A DNA stretch of 64,000 nucleotides from Lycorma delicatula (Eukaryota; Arthropoda; Insecta; Hemiptera; Fulgoridae). The first letter of the stretch is position 1. Every line of letters starts with the position of its first letter. This document shows positions 12,170 to 23,800 of this stretch, in pieces. Location: positions 119,992,937 through 120,056,936 of the forward strand of contig NC_134462.1 of NCBI RefSeq assembly GCF_047948215.1, given 5' to 3'. A program made the translations under genes and the position numbers. The notes beneath the pieces are model-generated. The model saw nothing but the letters and a program-made list of their open reading frames with translations, had not been told where the DNA came from and searched no databases.

Positions 12170-12188
12170 TAAATAAATAAATAAATAA

Positions 12189-12237
<49 letters not shown>
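12170..12237. repeat. AAAT/AT compound microsatellite
   Basis: About six AAAT units run into a continuous AT tract of about 44 bp. It could mark the decayed 3' tail of the plus-strand LINE relic just upstream. Confidence 0.95.
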
Positions 12238-12242
<5 letters not shown>

Positions 12243-13207
12243 AGGAATCATAAGGAAAATATTAAGCATAAGGAATTTTGAATGGAGCATTTGTTGCTAC
12301 GTAACAAAACGGTATAAAGATTTTTCCAGTTGAGCACGTTTCCTCATCGGGTATCATAAATGTGCAAATATACTTTTATACATGTATGAATCAATTACAC
12401 CGTCTAAAAATTTATATTTGGTAATATATATTTCTGAACATTAGATTTTATTTACATTTTTATATTACAATTTTTGACATTTTAATAAAAGTACATTATT
12501 ATTTTATGTATCGATGAATGGGTTAAATTTAGATTTATTTGAAATTAATTCTTCCCTTTAGTAGATCGCTTATAATATTTTTTTATAATTCCTTATATAA
12601 ATTATCTTATTGAATTCGACTGTAGTTTAGGGTAACCCACTAATCGATATCAGTTATAATTGACGTAATATTTGGACTTATAAAGGTTATTGATTGTTTA
12701 ATAACCGTTCAGTAGAGGAACGTCTAATAACAAGTTATTAGTTATTAAGCTAGTATGATGTTAGCTTCTGCTTCGAGTAGTACCTGGGTAATTAAAAGAA
12801 CAATTTTTACACATTATATTTCTGCATATTGGTTTTCTGGAACATTATTCAGAATGTTTATAAAGTAAGGCAATTCTTCAACAACTTTTTAACCGTTAAA
12901 CATAAGAAAAAAATGAAATTTAGTAACTTTTCCTACCTCAAAGTGATGTGCTGTTTCTGTATGAGATCACAATGTCCAAAGCTCTCAGAGGTCCCCAGTG
13001 TCGGGGACATTGTCCCCAATATTAAGTGGGTAATAAACACAAAAAACTTTTTAAAAGTTTTTGAAAATTTAATTTTGAAAAAATGTTGTAAAATAAGTTG
13101 AATAAAACAAAGCAAAGTTAGAAAAATTCGAATTTTATATAGAAACAGACCCAAGTGCATTATACGTATCAGTTCATAATTAATGTTCAAAACTGAGCCC
13201 GCCATTT
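12238..13207. other. AT-rich spacer
   Basis: No gene recognised. A small hairpin-forming string, gtccccagtgtcggggac, lies near 12992-13009. The flanking open frames are hydrophobic low-complexity noise. Confidence 0.5.
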
Positions 13208-13348
13208 TCAGCATTTCTTGGCACGCTTTTGTACTGCATTTTTTGTTCTTTTTAGTTCTTTAGGATTGTCTATAAGCTGCTCAGCCGTATCCACAATGCG
13301 AACAATTAACTTCTCACGAGAATGTATCTTAGTTTTTATTACACTTTA
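13208..13348 (-). pseudogene. short coding-like relic, possible DDE-transposase N-terminus
   Basis: A 46-codon minus-strand frame bounded by stops reads SVIKTKIHSREKLIVRIVDT, then AEQLIDNPKELKRTKN, then AVQKRAKKC and a stop at 13208-13210. Its amino-acid usage is far from the Phe/Leu/Ile/Lys noise around it. The pattern (HS.E..IV..V......VQ.RA.K..) resembles the N-terminal helix-turn-helix region of the DDE_3-like transposases whose C-terminus is seen at 39 kb. That assignment is tentative, and the catalytic part is not present next to it. Confidence 0.35.
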
Positions 13349-14944
13349 ATAAAAAGACAAAAATATAAAAAAATAAATGTATTTCTGCACAATTAAAAAG
13401 AACTCAGATACAGTAATAGATACAAAAAAATCCAATAAGTAAACATTTTCTAAAAAAGAATCAGAATTTTGAAAAATTACCAAAAAAAATTAAAATTTAT
13501 TTATTACCCTCCTCTGTTCTATAAGATATAACATTTAAAAAATCTCTAAGAAAAAACCTGTAAGAAACGTATTGAAGAGAAATTAAGTTACTGTGTGTTA
13601 GCAAAAAATATCATTTGCTAAAGACAACAGAAAATCTAAAAAAATTACAGTATATTTAATAGAATTAGTGACAGTCAGTAATCAAAAAAATACCTTTATA
13701 AACATAATTCCTTCTTAAAATATTCTGTAATCTGTACTTTTTTCGTTCATAAACTGTAAGATCACGTAATATTTTTAAACAAATCTGTGCAGAATTCTTT
13801 TCATTTTTTGTTTCAACCAATATATAGCGATAGACAAACATTCATGATGGTCCTGGATGCATCATAGAATTATAGAATTAATGCTTGACCGATAATGCGT
13901 TTCCATCAGTCATTTTAAATGTTAATTTTATAAATGCTTTTAACACAGGCCTAAATTTGCGTATGTTTTGAGTTATATACAAATTTCAAAAAAAGTAAAT
14001 TAAAAAACCCAGTAAAAACAAATATCGATAAAAATACATTTCGTGTTGAAGCAAAGCTTTATTTAAATTGAATAGCATTTCAGATTTTCTAAACAGTGTA
14101 TTTAATTTTTTTTTTAATTTCCTAGCTCGGGTGTAAGCAGTCGAGATGGTTGAACATATAGAAAATCGGTGTTCAGATAATCGGAGTCCAGAAGTAAATT
14201 TTTCCCCTCATACTTTTTTATCTCTCTAGCCTGAATCTCAGTCTTCCTCTGTTGTTACCAGTAACGGTATTTTAAGCTCATATAACAGAATACTTCAAAC
14301 ATAGCATTCTACCAGTCTCTGTTATTCCCTAAATTTTTTCCGCTTGTTAAAAACCTCCGTATGCATATAATTCAATCTTTACTCTATTTTTCTCTTCCGG
14401 TTCTCTAATTACATGTTTCTTAAAATATATTTCTGATTTATTCTTCTTAATGGCATCAGTATTACCGGATTAGCGAGCGGGTAAATTTTATTTCAAGTTT
14501 ATATTAGTCGTATATAAATTTGCGTATCTGTCTACAGACATATCCGAAGACTCGTAAAGGTCAACCTAAGGCTACGATTTTTATTAGGGTAAAGTCTTAT
14601 AATTCCACCAATGCAATACATTTTTTCTTTCTACTGAACTGAGCGACTTAAGAAGGATAATTAACGTTTTCCATGCGCACAGAAATTACTGAATGAAGAA
14701 GAAGATATTTTACAAATGATCTTAACCAAATTTCAACCCGTTAAAGATACGCAACTACTTCCAGTTAGAATTACAAGAAATTGCAAGGTAATTACTTCAT
14801 TCATTTAAAGTTACATATCTCATTCGTTCAAGTTAAAAAGTAATTATCTGAATAAAATAAAATTTGTTTACGTCTTATACATGAAGCCGAAAGATTGTTT
14901 TGCTGTCGCACCACGCGATTGATTTTAAATTTACAAGATACAGT
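13349..14944. other. AT-rich spacer
   Basis: I see no supported gene or repeat boundary in this stretch. Confidence 0.5.
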
Positions 14945-15508
14945 CGTGTTATCCCAGGGAAAGTTTTAAGCCAAAGGCCGGGGCCCTAGCCCCCTTGGTG
15001 GTGAAGTTGTGAATTAAAGATAATCATTAAAGATAAATTCTTTTACTTCATTATTATATTTCTGTCACCACGGCAACAGAAATAAGTTATGAATATATTA
15101 TCGTCAAAGGTGTGTTTCCTTTAGTCACCGTAATTACTGTTATTTTGTATTTTATAATTTAGTTTCTTTATCGGGTTTCTATAAAGGCTGAATACTTTAA
15201 TCGTTATTTAACAATATTATTCTCATAACCATTGCGGTAATGAACACTGCGGAATGCGGGGTCCAGGGAGCGGAGCCGTCAGGTTAAACGGGAATGGCAA
15301 GCGAAGCCTCCTGGCAAGACGGTATTGGCAAGTGAGGCGATCTTTTCGGTGGTCAAGGAAACTCCGCTTCCTCGACAGACGAAAATGGCCGTGGGGAGGT
15401 CCTGGGTCGGCTTCAAGGTTTTCCTGGCCGACGTGGGGCATGGGGATTCAGGGAGCTTCGTCCCCTGGCTAGACTATCGGGTAAGCGAAGCGAATTCCGA
15501 TCGGCTAG
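14945..15508 (+). mobile_element. Helitron-like non-autonomous element with GC-rich core (copy A)
   Basis: The order on the plus strand is a TTATCCCAG block, a GGCCGGGGCCCTAGCCCCC block, a hairpin TCTGTCACCACGGCAACAGA at about 15060-15080, an AT-rich body, an ATG at 15240 (ATGAACACTGCGG), a GC-rich core of about 225 bp, then a 12-bp imperfect hairpin (ctagactatcgg 15469-15480 with ccgatcggctag 15497-15508). The end is CTAG followed by T, as expected for a Helitron 3' end. The same landmarks occur in copy B at 29.8 kb, but the GC-rich core is not obviously alignable. The frame from 15240 stops after 15 codons. No helicase is encoded. Class is inferred from termini and from the Helitron at 55.5 kb. 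Confidence 0.55.
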
Positions 15509-17054
15509 TTATTTTATAATTAGTTTGTTCATAAGTCTATAATTAGTTGTTCATAATATCTCTTCTATTCATAGAGGTTTGAGTGTCTTTTTTAATTATA
15601 TAATCCAATATAGTGAATATTCTATGCATTTTTATGAAAGTAGTCAATCCTACAGCATACAAATGACGGTTGTTCTATTTTTTTACACGCATACTGCAAT
15701 ATATATAGGAAATATTCAGATAAACAATATTATTCATCATGTTAAAAGTAGTTTTGACATAAGGAATTTTTTATATAATTCGTTTGTTATAATGTAATTT
15801 TAAATTAAAAAAGCGCAATAGTTGAATTCGGGTTATGTACAAAAAAGTATGTTTTACGCTTTACATCTGTAGCCCATTGCCAATTCAAACTGATAAGTTA
15901 TTTTTGTAAAAGTAACATCAGAATCAGTAATCTTCAATAAATACTCATTCACTGAAATAGTACAATGTGTTCGTTCATTTACGTAATATTAGCGCTTCCT
16001 GTGGCGTGACAGCTTCATCCGCGTTATATGAATATAAAACTTAAAAAAATAGAAACAGTATTTTAGTAATTATAGTCGGATGTTGCTTTCAATGTTACCA
16101 AAATTCACAAACTTTCGTTCTTTTACCTCTTTTACTCCGACTGCGGGTATTGAAATACCATGTCATTTGAAATAGAGTATTATACTGTCTAGAATTGTCT
16201 AACAGATGTTTAAATAAAATATGTGTCTCAGAAATCAAATTTTTAATGAAATCAGGAGAATATTGAAGTCGACCAAGAAATACTTTGGCCCTGCCAGAAC
16301 AAAGCCCAGAAGTTTCATCATTCCATTTTTTGCCAGTGCAGTGGTTTACGTATATTTTAATCGTTTACGTATTTTGAATATTTTTCAAATTAACATAGTA
16401 AATTTCAGGGTGATAATCAAAAATTGATTTCACATCTAACGTATTTCTTTAAGGTTGAACTCGATTTTGAGCCGAGCGTATACATTGTTCTTCAAATCTT
16501 TGAGAAAGCTCTGGAGTAATTCCCGTTGTCTACGATTCTAGTATCTGAAGAAATTATTTTTCCTATCTATAATTTCGTCGACCTAGGCGATATGAATATA
16601 TTAATATTAAATTGAAAATCGAATCTGTGCCGGTTATGAGTTTGGCGGACCCTGCTGGTATATAAAATAGTATATAAAAATCTACATAAGATGAGTTTCG
16701 CTGGTCGCCGCCACATTAGACAATGACGTTAAATTTAGGAAAAAACGTAATAACTTTCTGAAGTCGATAATGACATCGAAGTTTAGTATTAGAATTTCGT
16801 TAAATATGTAAATAATTGTCATTCCTTTAAATTTTTTAACAAAGTTTTTATGTATATTAAGATAACAATACAAATTAAGCTTTTATAGAGAACGATATTA
16901 AATTTAGTAAATCAAAGAATAATTGCCTGAAGAAGTCGATTTTGTCATAGGCAATGTCAATATATCAATATTTATCGATATAAACAACTTTTATTTTCTT
17001 AATGTGTACGTTGCTATCTGTTCACCTAGTGAACAATAAGCAACCCTCCCACCC
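15509..17054. other. AT-rich spacer
   Basis: No supported feature. A 68-codon frame near 16221-16427 (MCLRNQIFNEIRRILKSTKK at its start) is somewhat less biased than noise, but I do not recognise it. Confidence 0.45.
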
Positions 17055-17330
17055 CACAGCCCCATTAGAGAATGATCTGTATGACATATAAATGAGGTGT
17101 AGTCTTGTACAGACTCAGGTTGACCGTTCCTGTGTTGTGTGGTTAATTGAGCCCCAACCGCCAAAGTTCACCGATCTCCACTGTCTAGTATTCAAATTCG
17201 TAAAAAATCAACTAACTTTTACGTGGATTTGAACCTCAAACCCTTCGACTATGAAAATCGACTTTCAAACACCCAATTTTCTGAGATGGGTTAACTGTTA
17301 GACCAGTTCGGTCGGCTGATACACATAACC
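17055..17330 (-). repeat. tRNA-derived SINE, family 2, old copy
   Basis: The minus strand shows the family-2 landmarks in order: a degenerate tRNA-like head at about 17230-17325, then the ttttacacggatttgaa-type block, the gtgaactttgg...gggctcaattaaccacac block and the tacaagactacacctcattta block. Substitution level is much higher than in the copies at 47.5 and 49.2 kb. The 3' tail is not preserved. Confidence 0.6.
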
Positions 17331-18434
17331 GGTTATAAATTAAGTAAAAGAAATTCTACGTCATTTATTTATATGATTTTTTTTCTATTTACGATTAGTA
17401 AAATAATTAGAGTAATAAGATCGATGAAGTTTGAACTGCGGTAAATATTCTGTGAGTCGTAATAAAACTACAGTTAAAATTTCTTAATGATTGGCTCAAT
17501 AGTTTTGCGGTTATCGGAAACAAAAAAAAAAACTGTCTCTATACAGAAGTGAAATATTTAAAGAGGAATGTGTGATGAATTTCATGCCCCGACGCTGGAT
17601 CCTTAAGTGTTTCTAATCTCTAAATATTTACAAAAAAGGAATCTTATTGCGGATGAATTATGACGTTGTCTGGTGGGAAATAATTGGACAAATATGGTAT
17701 AACAAATAAAAATAATTATTAGTCGTATAAAGTGGCAGGAAACTTCAGATGTTCCTTATTTCGAGAATTTAATTATTAATGATATATTTAAAAAACAATT
17801 TTAACTAACTTAAATATAGTTTTCGGTCATATTTTACGTAGTAATTATTTTTTATTAATTTTATATAATAGTGATTTATTTTTATATCTTAGGATGTGTA
17901 GTTTACGTCGAGTTCTGCCACCTATATAGAATGTGATTTGTTATTTTGTTCACAAATTTTTGTCTCTCTTTTTTGGTATGTCAGTTAAATTTATTCCTTT
18001 TTATTAATTTTTAATATTTATTATTATCTTTATTAATGATAATAGTTTTATTATTTTTATTAAAAATCTTTTTAGTAGTGCTTTTTTGAAAGTGAACTAC
18101 CTCCATAACTTGAATACGTATGGAAAGATGAGGGAGGGCGAAACCAAATGTTTTACTGTAATTCGGGATGTAACGTCTATAATGCTTTATAGTTTGAATA
18201 TAATTTTTGTAAATTTTTTGTACTTAAAGATTATTATAAGCATATTATAATAGTATTTTATATATCGGGTGATATCTCTCAAACGATCTTTTATCATTAC
18301 TAATATCGAAAATAATTAAAGATAATTATCTTTTTTTGATGTTTTAAACATTTCTTTTTGAAATTCATTAAAGACAAATTATCATAAATAAGACGGTTTA
18401 CGTGATATTTATACTAAACAAACTTTTTATCGTT

Positions 18435-18595
18435 GCCGGCCTCCGTGGCGCGAGTGGTAGCGTCTCGGCCTTTGACATGGAGGTTCCGGGTTCGAATCCC
18501 GGTCAGGCAATGCATTTCATAGACGCTGCAAATCATTCATCTCTTTTTTTGAAGTAAATACTTAACGATATTCCAGGAGGTAAAAAAAAACAAAA
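18435..18595 (+). mobile_element. tRNA-derived SINE, family 1, with target-site duplication
   Basis: The tRNA-like head has an A-box region (gcgcgagtggtagcgtctcgg) and a B box (GGTTCGAATCC). It is followed by the body gcatttcatagacgctgcaaatc and the 3' domain ttccaggaggtaaaaaaaaac. It is flanked by a 14-bp duplication with one mismatch, aactttttatcgtt at 18421-18434 and aacttttaatcgtt at 18596-18609. It is transcribed by RNA polymerase III in principle, since both internal boxes look usable. Confidence 0.85.
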
Positions 18596-19467
18596 AACTT
18601 TTAATCGTTATCTCTGAAACTATTTATCTCTTATTTTTTTAAATAAAAACTAGAAAAAAAATTAAATTACTTTAGCAAATAATTTTATATTTTCTAAAAA
18701 TTAGCTTTTAAAGTGGAATAAAACTTCAGCTTTTACTATAATGTATTTTCTGTTCGCGCAAATTATTAAATATTTGTTTAAGCGTCTAAGAAGAAGCCTA
18801 GTTATACTATTTTTTTAAATAGTTTTCACATTTCTCCTTACGTATGACAAGATTAATATTTGAACAGCTGTCGCGATATTCTCGAGAGATTTTAAAAGGA
18901 CAGACAGAGATGATTAAAGGAAAGATCTAAAAGCGTTTCTTGCTAACGCGGAACACGGTTAGTTATTTCGATATAAAATCAATACGATGTATAATAAAAT
19001 TTATTTAATGGCCACTTTTATTCAGCGTTACCTATCGGGCTCAAATTACCGTTTTCCTTTTTTTAGTGATTATTTTTCGCTGGAAAATAATTAAATATTC
19101 TATAAAAGATTGAAAAAGTAATTCCCTGTACAAGATTTTTTAAATTTTAAATCTATAAATTTCTGTTTAACCTTTATATTAAACGGGAAGTAGGTTTTTA
19201 TTTCGTTTAATATTTGTAATAAGCGCATAAGTATATAAAGTACCGTTATAAACTTAACATAGAGCAGTAACTTAATTGGTTTTAGAAACTTAAATTATTG
19301 TCCTGTCGAAATAGTTATATATATGAAAATAAGTTGTTTAAATTACACGATACATATTCCCTTCTTTGCAGGTGGGTGTACTGTTTTGTATCTCGTGTAA
19401 ACTTTGTTCCTTTGTTACTATAAGTTAGATGTACATAACAAATTTCCTCTATAACGTATTTTATAAC

Positions 19468-19490
19468 AAAAAAAAAAAAAAAAAAAAAAA
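19468..19490 (+). repeat. 23-nt A homopolymer
   Basis: This is an isolated run of 23 A residues. No SINE or LINE body was recognised directly upstream, so it may be the tail of an unrecognised retrocopy or a simple homopolymer. Confidence 0.8.
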
Positions 19491-19935
19491 CGGTAATATC
19501 AATAAGTCTTCTGTTACCTGAAGATATTTACACTTGTGTTGACTTTGTGTTTAAAATAAACAGTGTACCAAACTAAGCCGAATACAAAGTCTAATATATT
19601 TGTATATTTATTTTTTATTTCAAATAAAATACCTTATTGTAGCTTAGAAATTTATTTGTCTTATAAAGTAGGTTTTAAAAAAAATTAATGCCAAATCATG
19701 TTTTATCAGATCAATTTATTTCACGGTATCAGTAAAAATATTAATTAAAGGACTTTATTTATTGAGGAAATATTAAAATCCGATTAAAACAAATAAATCC
19801 CTATTATAATAAGTTAAATCGAAAAAGCTTTCCGATTAGCTGAAAAAAATGAACGTGTATGTATTCAATTCACTATTTTTATAAACATTTTATTTTTATG
19901 AACGTAAGATTTTAAGGCGCTACCGTGATAGGAGA

Positions 19936-20571
19936 AGTAGTAGAAATAACAAAGATGGACCACTGAATTTGAAAATAGGAGGAGAAAAGATTATGGAGGT
20001 AGAAGAATTTTGTTATTTGGGAAGTAGAATTACTAAAGATGGACGAAGCAGGAGCGATATAAAATGCCGATCAGCACAAGCGAAACGAGCCTTCAGTAAG
20101 AAATATAATTTGTTTACATCAAAAATTAATTTAAATGTCAGGAAAAGATTTTTGAAAGTGTATGTTTGGAGTGTCGCTTTATATGGAAGTGAAACTTGGA
20201 CGATCGGAGTATCTGAGAAGAAAAGATTAGAAGCTTTTGAAATGCGGTGCTATAGGAGAATGTTAAAAATCAGACGGGTGGATAAAGTGACAAATGAAGA
20301 GTTATTGCGGCAAATAGATGAAGAAAGAAGCATTTGGAAAAATATAGTTAAAAGAAGAGACAGACTTATAGGCCACATACTAAGGCATCATGGAATAGTC
20401 GCTTTAATATTGGAAGGACAGGTAGAAGGAAAAAATTGTGTAGGCATGCCACGTTTGGAATATTTAAAACAAATTGTTAGGGATGTAGGATGTAGAGGGT
20501 ATACTGAAATGAAACGACTAGCACTAGATGGAGAATCTTGGAGAGCTGCATCAAACCAGTCAAATGACTGA
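19936..20571 (+). pseudogene. RTE-like reverse transcriptase C-terminal fragment
   Basis: The frame is open for the whole insertion, about 211 codons. Visible blocks are MEVEEFCYLGSRITKDGRS, the AQAKRAFSKKY block, the VYVWSVALYGSETWT block and the C-terminal IGHILRHHGIVALILEGQ block, ending NQSND. It lacks the RT catalytic FADD motif, so it cannot be a working enzyme. By eye it differs from copy 3 at about nine of 199 residues, which points to recent common origin. No promoter is expected, since only the 3' third was inserted. Confidence 0.9.
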
Positions 20572-20588
20572 AAACAAAAAAAAAAAAA
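19936..20588 (+). mobile_element. RTE-like LINE copy 2, clean 5'-truncated insertion
   Basis: The insertion begins inside the coding region (codons SSRNNKDGPLN), matching copy 3 from codon 109 of its 319-codon frame, and ends with a poly-A tract at about 20576-20588. A perfect 14-bp target-site duplication, accgtgataggaga, lies at 19922-19935 and 20588-20601 (the first A overlaps the tail). The stop TGA at 20569-20571 is only four bases before the A-rich tail. This is the textbook result of target-primed reverse transcription with premature stop. It looks young. Confidence 0.95.
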
Positions 20589-20930
20589 CCGTGATAGGAG
20601 ATTATATAATAAACTTATTCTTACTCGCTACTTGCATTAGGCTTACACATAGTATATCGCTTCATATATTCCAAGATGAACTATTTTCTTTTTAAATAAA
20701 TTAAATTTTAATAATAAAAATTTAGTAACACGATAACTGTTAAATTTGTAATGCATTTCTTTTTGGATTTAAATAAATGTAGCTATTGCAATTCATGAAG
20801 TAATACGATCAAAATAAGAAAATTTTATAAAAATATAGACTCCTTTCACGGATTTCCCTTTTTTAGTTTTTAAATAAAATTATTTATATTCCAGTCAGAT
20901 TATAATTATATTCAAGAAAGCCTTATGAAT

Positions 20931-20970
20931 AAGATTCATAAAAACATTTATAAATGTTTTTATAAATCTT
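20931..20970. repeat. 40-bp palindrome, one mismatch, no loop
   Basis: Left arm aagattcataaaaacattta (20931-20950) and right arm taaatgtttttataaatctt (20951-20970) are reverse complements except for one position. There is no spacer. Confidence 0.9.
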
Positions 20971-21301
20971 TCTGTAAATGTCGGAGTTTTCGAAAAAAAA
21001 ACTAGTGAAAAAAACGAGCTCCGAAAAAAACAATTAATAACCTTACATTTATTTTGATATGTATGTGATTTATTGGAGATGTTTCTCTTTGGATTGGTAT
21101 TATTCAAAATTTCAATAAATTCATGAAAAAATTATGAAAGTAAATATGGAAAATTATGAAAGTTAATATATGTATAATCTTTTTAATTATATACGGTGTA
21201 AAATTGTTTATGTCATTGCTCAATCGGCTGAATTATCACCATATAAAAGAAAATAAACGTAGATTTACATCGAAATTCTTTGTTAGTTGTGTAGATGCTT
21301 A

Positions 21302-21476
21302 TAAGGCCTCCGTGGAGCGAGTGGTAGTGTCTCGGCCTTTCGTCCAAAGGTCCCGGGTTCGAATCCCGGTCAGGAGTGACAATTTCACACTCTACAAAAT
21401 TACCATTTCATCTCGTGCTCTGAAGCGATACCTAACGGTGGTTCCGGAGGCTAAAAAAGATACAATATTCAAAGAA
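21302..21476 (+). mobile_element. tRNA-derived SINE, family 1
   Basis: A well-preserved head (gcgagtggtagtgtctcgg, then ggttcgaatcccggtcagg), a body (caatttcacactctacaaaatta) and the shared 3' domain (acctaacggtggttccggag, then gctaaaaaaga). A probable 9-bp duplication, agatgctta, flanks it at 21293-21301 and 21477-21485. The tail between the A run and the right duplication is unusually long, so the end is less certain than for other copies. Confidence 0.8.
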
Positions 21477-21499
21477 AGATGCTTAGAAGGATAAATTTA

Positions 21500-22140
21500 C
21501 AAATAAAAAAACATATTCTTATATCTGACAATCTTTAAAATGAAATACGTTTTTTTTAATTGAAAAGTGGCTGATTTACATAACTTCGTAAAATAAAAAT
21601 AAAAAGACAGATTTTTAGCATCGGTTAATTCGCAGTTCCTGGGGAACTGGGAATTAATTTCTCTTTCAGTCAACGTACAGAAAGTTTCATTTTTTTTTTT
21701 TAGTTTCATTACATTGTGATATGGATGATTGATTTTATATTAATGTCTTCTCGGACTACATAAAAAACTGATGAAAAAAAGGGCTTTCGGTACAAAATCT
21801 TAAATTATACCAGTACGGTCATAACTCACTATAAAACAATTTTTCATCCAATAAATTTTCCTTTATGCAGCGGACTTTAATCGAAATCATCAAAATTTTA
21901 ATTCATCAGTCAATTAAAAACATTATCTTCGTATTGATAAGTAAGAATATATTTGTTTAATATAGAGTTTATTAAACTTTTTATCAATATTTCATTAAAA
22001 TATATGATTTATAATTTCATTTTATAAAAACCGTATATATAGTGAGAATTGTATTTTTTAAATTGTAGATGTAAAGATTAGTATTTTCATAATTTTCTTG
22101 CGCTCATTATACCATGTAATATATATATATATATATATAT

Positions 22141-22194
<54 letters not shown>

Positions 22195-22999
22195 GTAATT
22201 TAATATTTTTACACAAAATCCTTCTTTCGGGAAACAAATTTTTTTGATACAGTGCAATCGGAAATTATTAATATCTGTTATCTAACCTTTGCTTTTTAAT
22301 ATTACTCTTCACACAATCGTCTGAAACGAATTATTATATTTATAAATGTTATTACTTGTACAAAATCAATTTTAGTTAGATTTTACCGTGATACAATCTT
22401 TACATGATGATGATGATCTATTTAAGAGATCAATTTAAACCTGTACAAGTTGATTTTCTCAGATAAATCGCATCTCATCGTAGCACCATTTATTCTTTTG
22501 TAATCTTTATACATCCCGGATATTCGCGAATGTATTCCCGCAGGGTGCTCAGATGTGTAAAGCTACTTCCAAGGAAGAAGTAAACGAGATATATTTTATT
22601 ATAAATTATTCAATCCCTTTTCATTATTTGAATGTATTTTCTTTCTTTTGTTTTACAAATACATTTTTTTTATTTCTTTTATTATATTTTTCATACTCTT
22701 CCTGTGATATATAGATATCAATATTACAGAAATAGATTACGAATTGGTCTGTATTATGACTTTAATTTACTATTAAAATATGCAGATATTAGAAACTGAA
22801 ATAACTTTTTTACTATATTTTAACCGTAACGTCTTTTTTTCTTTTTTTTTCATCGTTTATTTATAGTCGCATCCAGATAATAGTCATTAGCGACTTAAAT
22901 AAAACTACATGATCATAATAAATTAAACAATAAACACCAAACACTGGATAACAAACTGGAAAATGAATGACAAACGGGTAATAAATATTGGAACATCAC
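21500..22999. other. AT-rich spacer with TA microsatellite
   Basis: No gene recognised. It contains a TA tract at 22120-22191 and an unassigned moderately complex segment around 22440-22600. Confidence 0.5.
22120..22191. repeat. TA microsatellite
   Basis: About 70 bp of alternating TA, interrupted once by cggc at 22142-22145. Confidence 0.95.
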
Positions 23000-23800
23000 C
23001 ACTAGTCTATTTTTACTGGGCACTCAGTACCGTATAAGGGGTCTCGCGTAATCAAAACCGATAAATTGAGTGCTTCATCCCGCTATCACAGGGCAACCGC
23101 AACAGTCTTTTGATGTATTTCTTCCGGTTGGTAAATCCTTACGTCTGAACCCAGGTTTAATTGTTGTCAAATGGACCCGAACACTGGGCGATCTATGAGT
23201 AAGTGGTTTAGGGACGATTTTACATTGTACGCCTCACAGTTCTGCTGAGGAGAGCCAAACAGATGGGTGTGAATTAGCTTTGTGTGTTCAATCCTCAGCC
23301 GAGTTAGGAAGACTTGGTCTTGGTCTGTTCTGTTGTTTGAATTAAAAAGTTTCTCGAATGTTTTCCCGGATGCCAAGTAAACCCGTGGGAGGACTTAGCA
23401 GCCCAAACTTATTCCACTAAGTACGTAGTTTGATACCGACTGTCTTCACGAAGTCGCTGTCACATGTTAATTATAATCGGAGGCCATTTGTTGCCGCCCT
23501 CTTGACACCCATGTCTTGGGAGGGTAGCATAGATTATTTGAACGATGGGTTCAGATCGTCTGCAGCTCAAGGTCTCGTGTACACTCGTAGAATCAGGAAG
23601 CTGTCGTCATTACGGGTTTCGATAACTCTTAAAGCGGAGTAAATTGCATAGGCCTTGCAAAAGAACAGAGAAGAATATGCACTAAGCTTACATATTATCT
23701 CGTTGTCAGGGGTATTACTGAACATACAGATCTGTCGGCCGAGACAGAGCCGCCCGTACAGATGTGTATGTATCCGTTGTACTTCTTAGCCATCTCGGTA
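23000..23800 (-). pseudogene. I-clade LINE fragment: RNase H domain and C-terminus
   Basis: On the minus strand an RNase H first block reads GYIHICTGGSVSADRS near 23730-23770 (TGGS where the active motif is TDGS, so the Asp is lost). AYAIYSALRVIETRNDDSFL follows near 23600-23660, the second block. Downstream lies the conserved tail QVFLTRLRIEHTKLIHTHLF with NHLLID.PVFGS near 23170-23330, which resembles the zinc-finger-like end of I-clade and jockey-type LINEs. Stops and shifts occur throughout. The segment is clearly more GC-rich than its surroundings. RT and endonuclease parts are not in the neighbourhood. Confidence 0.7.

Noticed and set aside
12933..13214. 93-codon hydrophobic minus-strand frame as a membrane protein
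   Set aside because: Residues are those expected from AT-rich DNA, and no family pattern or start context supports it.
18435..18535. Possible functional tRNA gene
   Set aside because: The A and B boxes belong to a SINE head: the element continues into a body, a shared 3' domain and a tail, and has target-site duplications. The cloverleaf is not intact.
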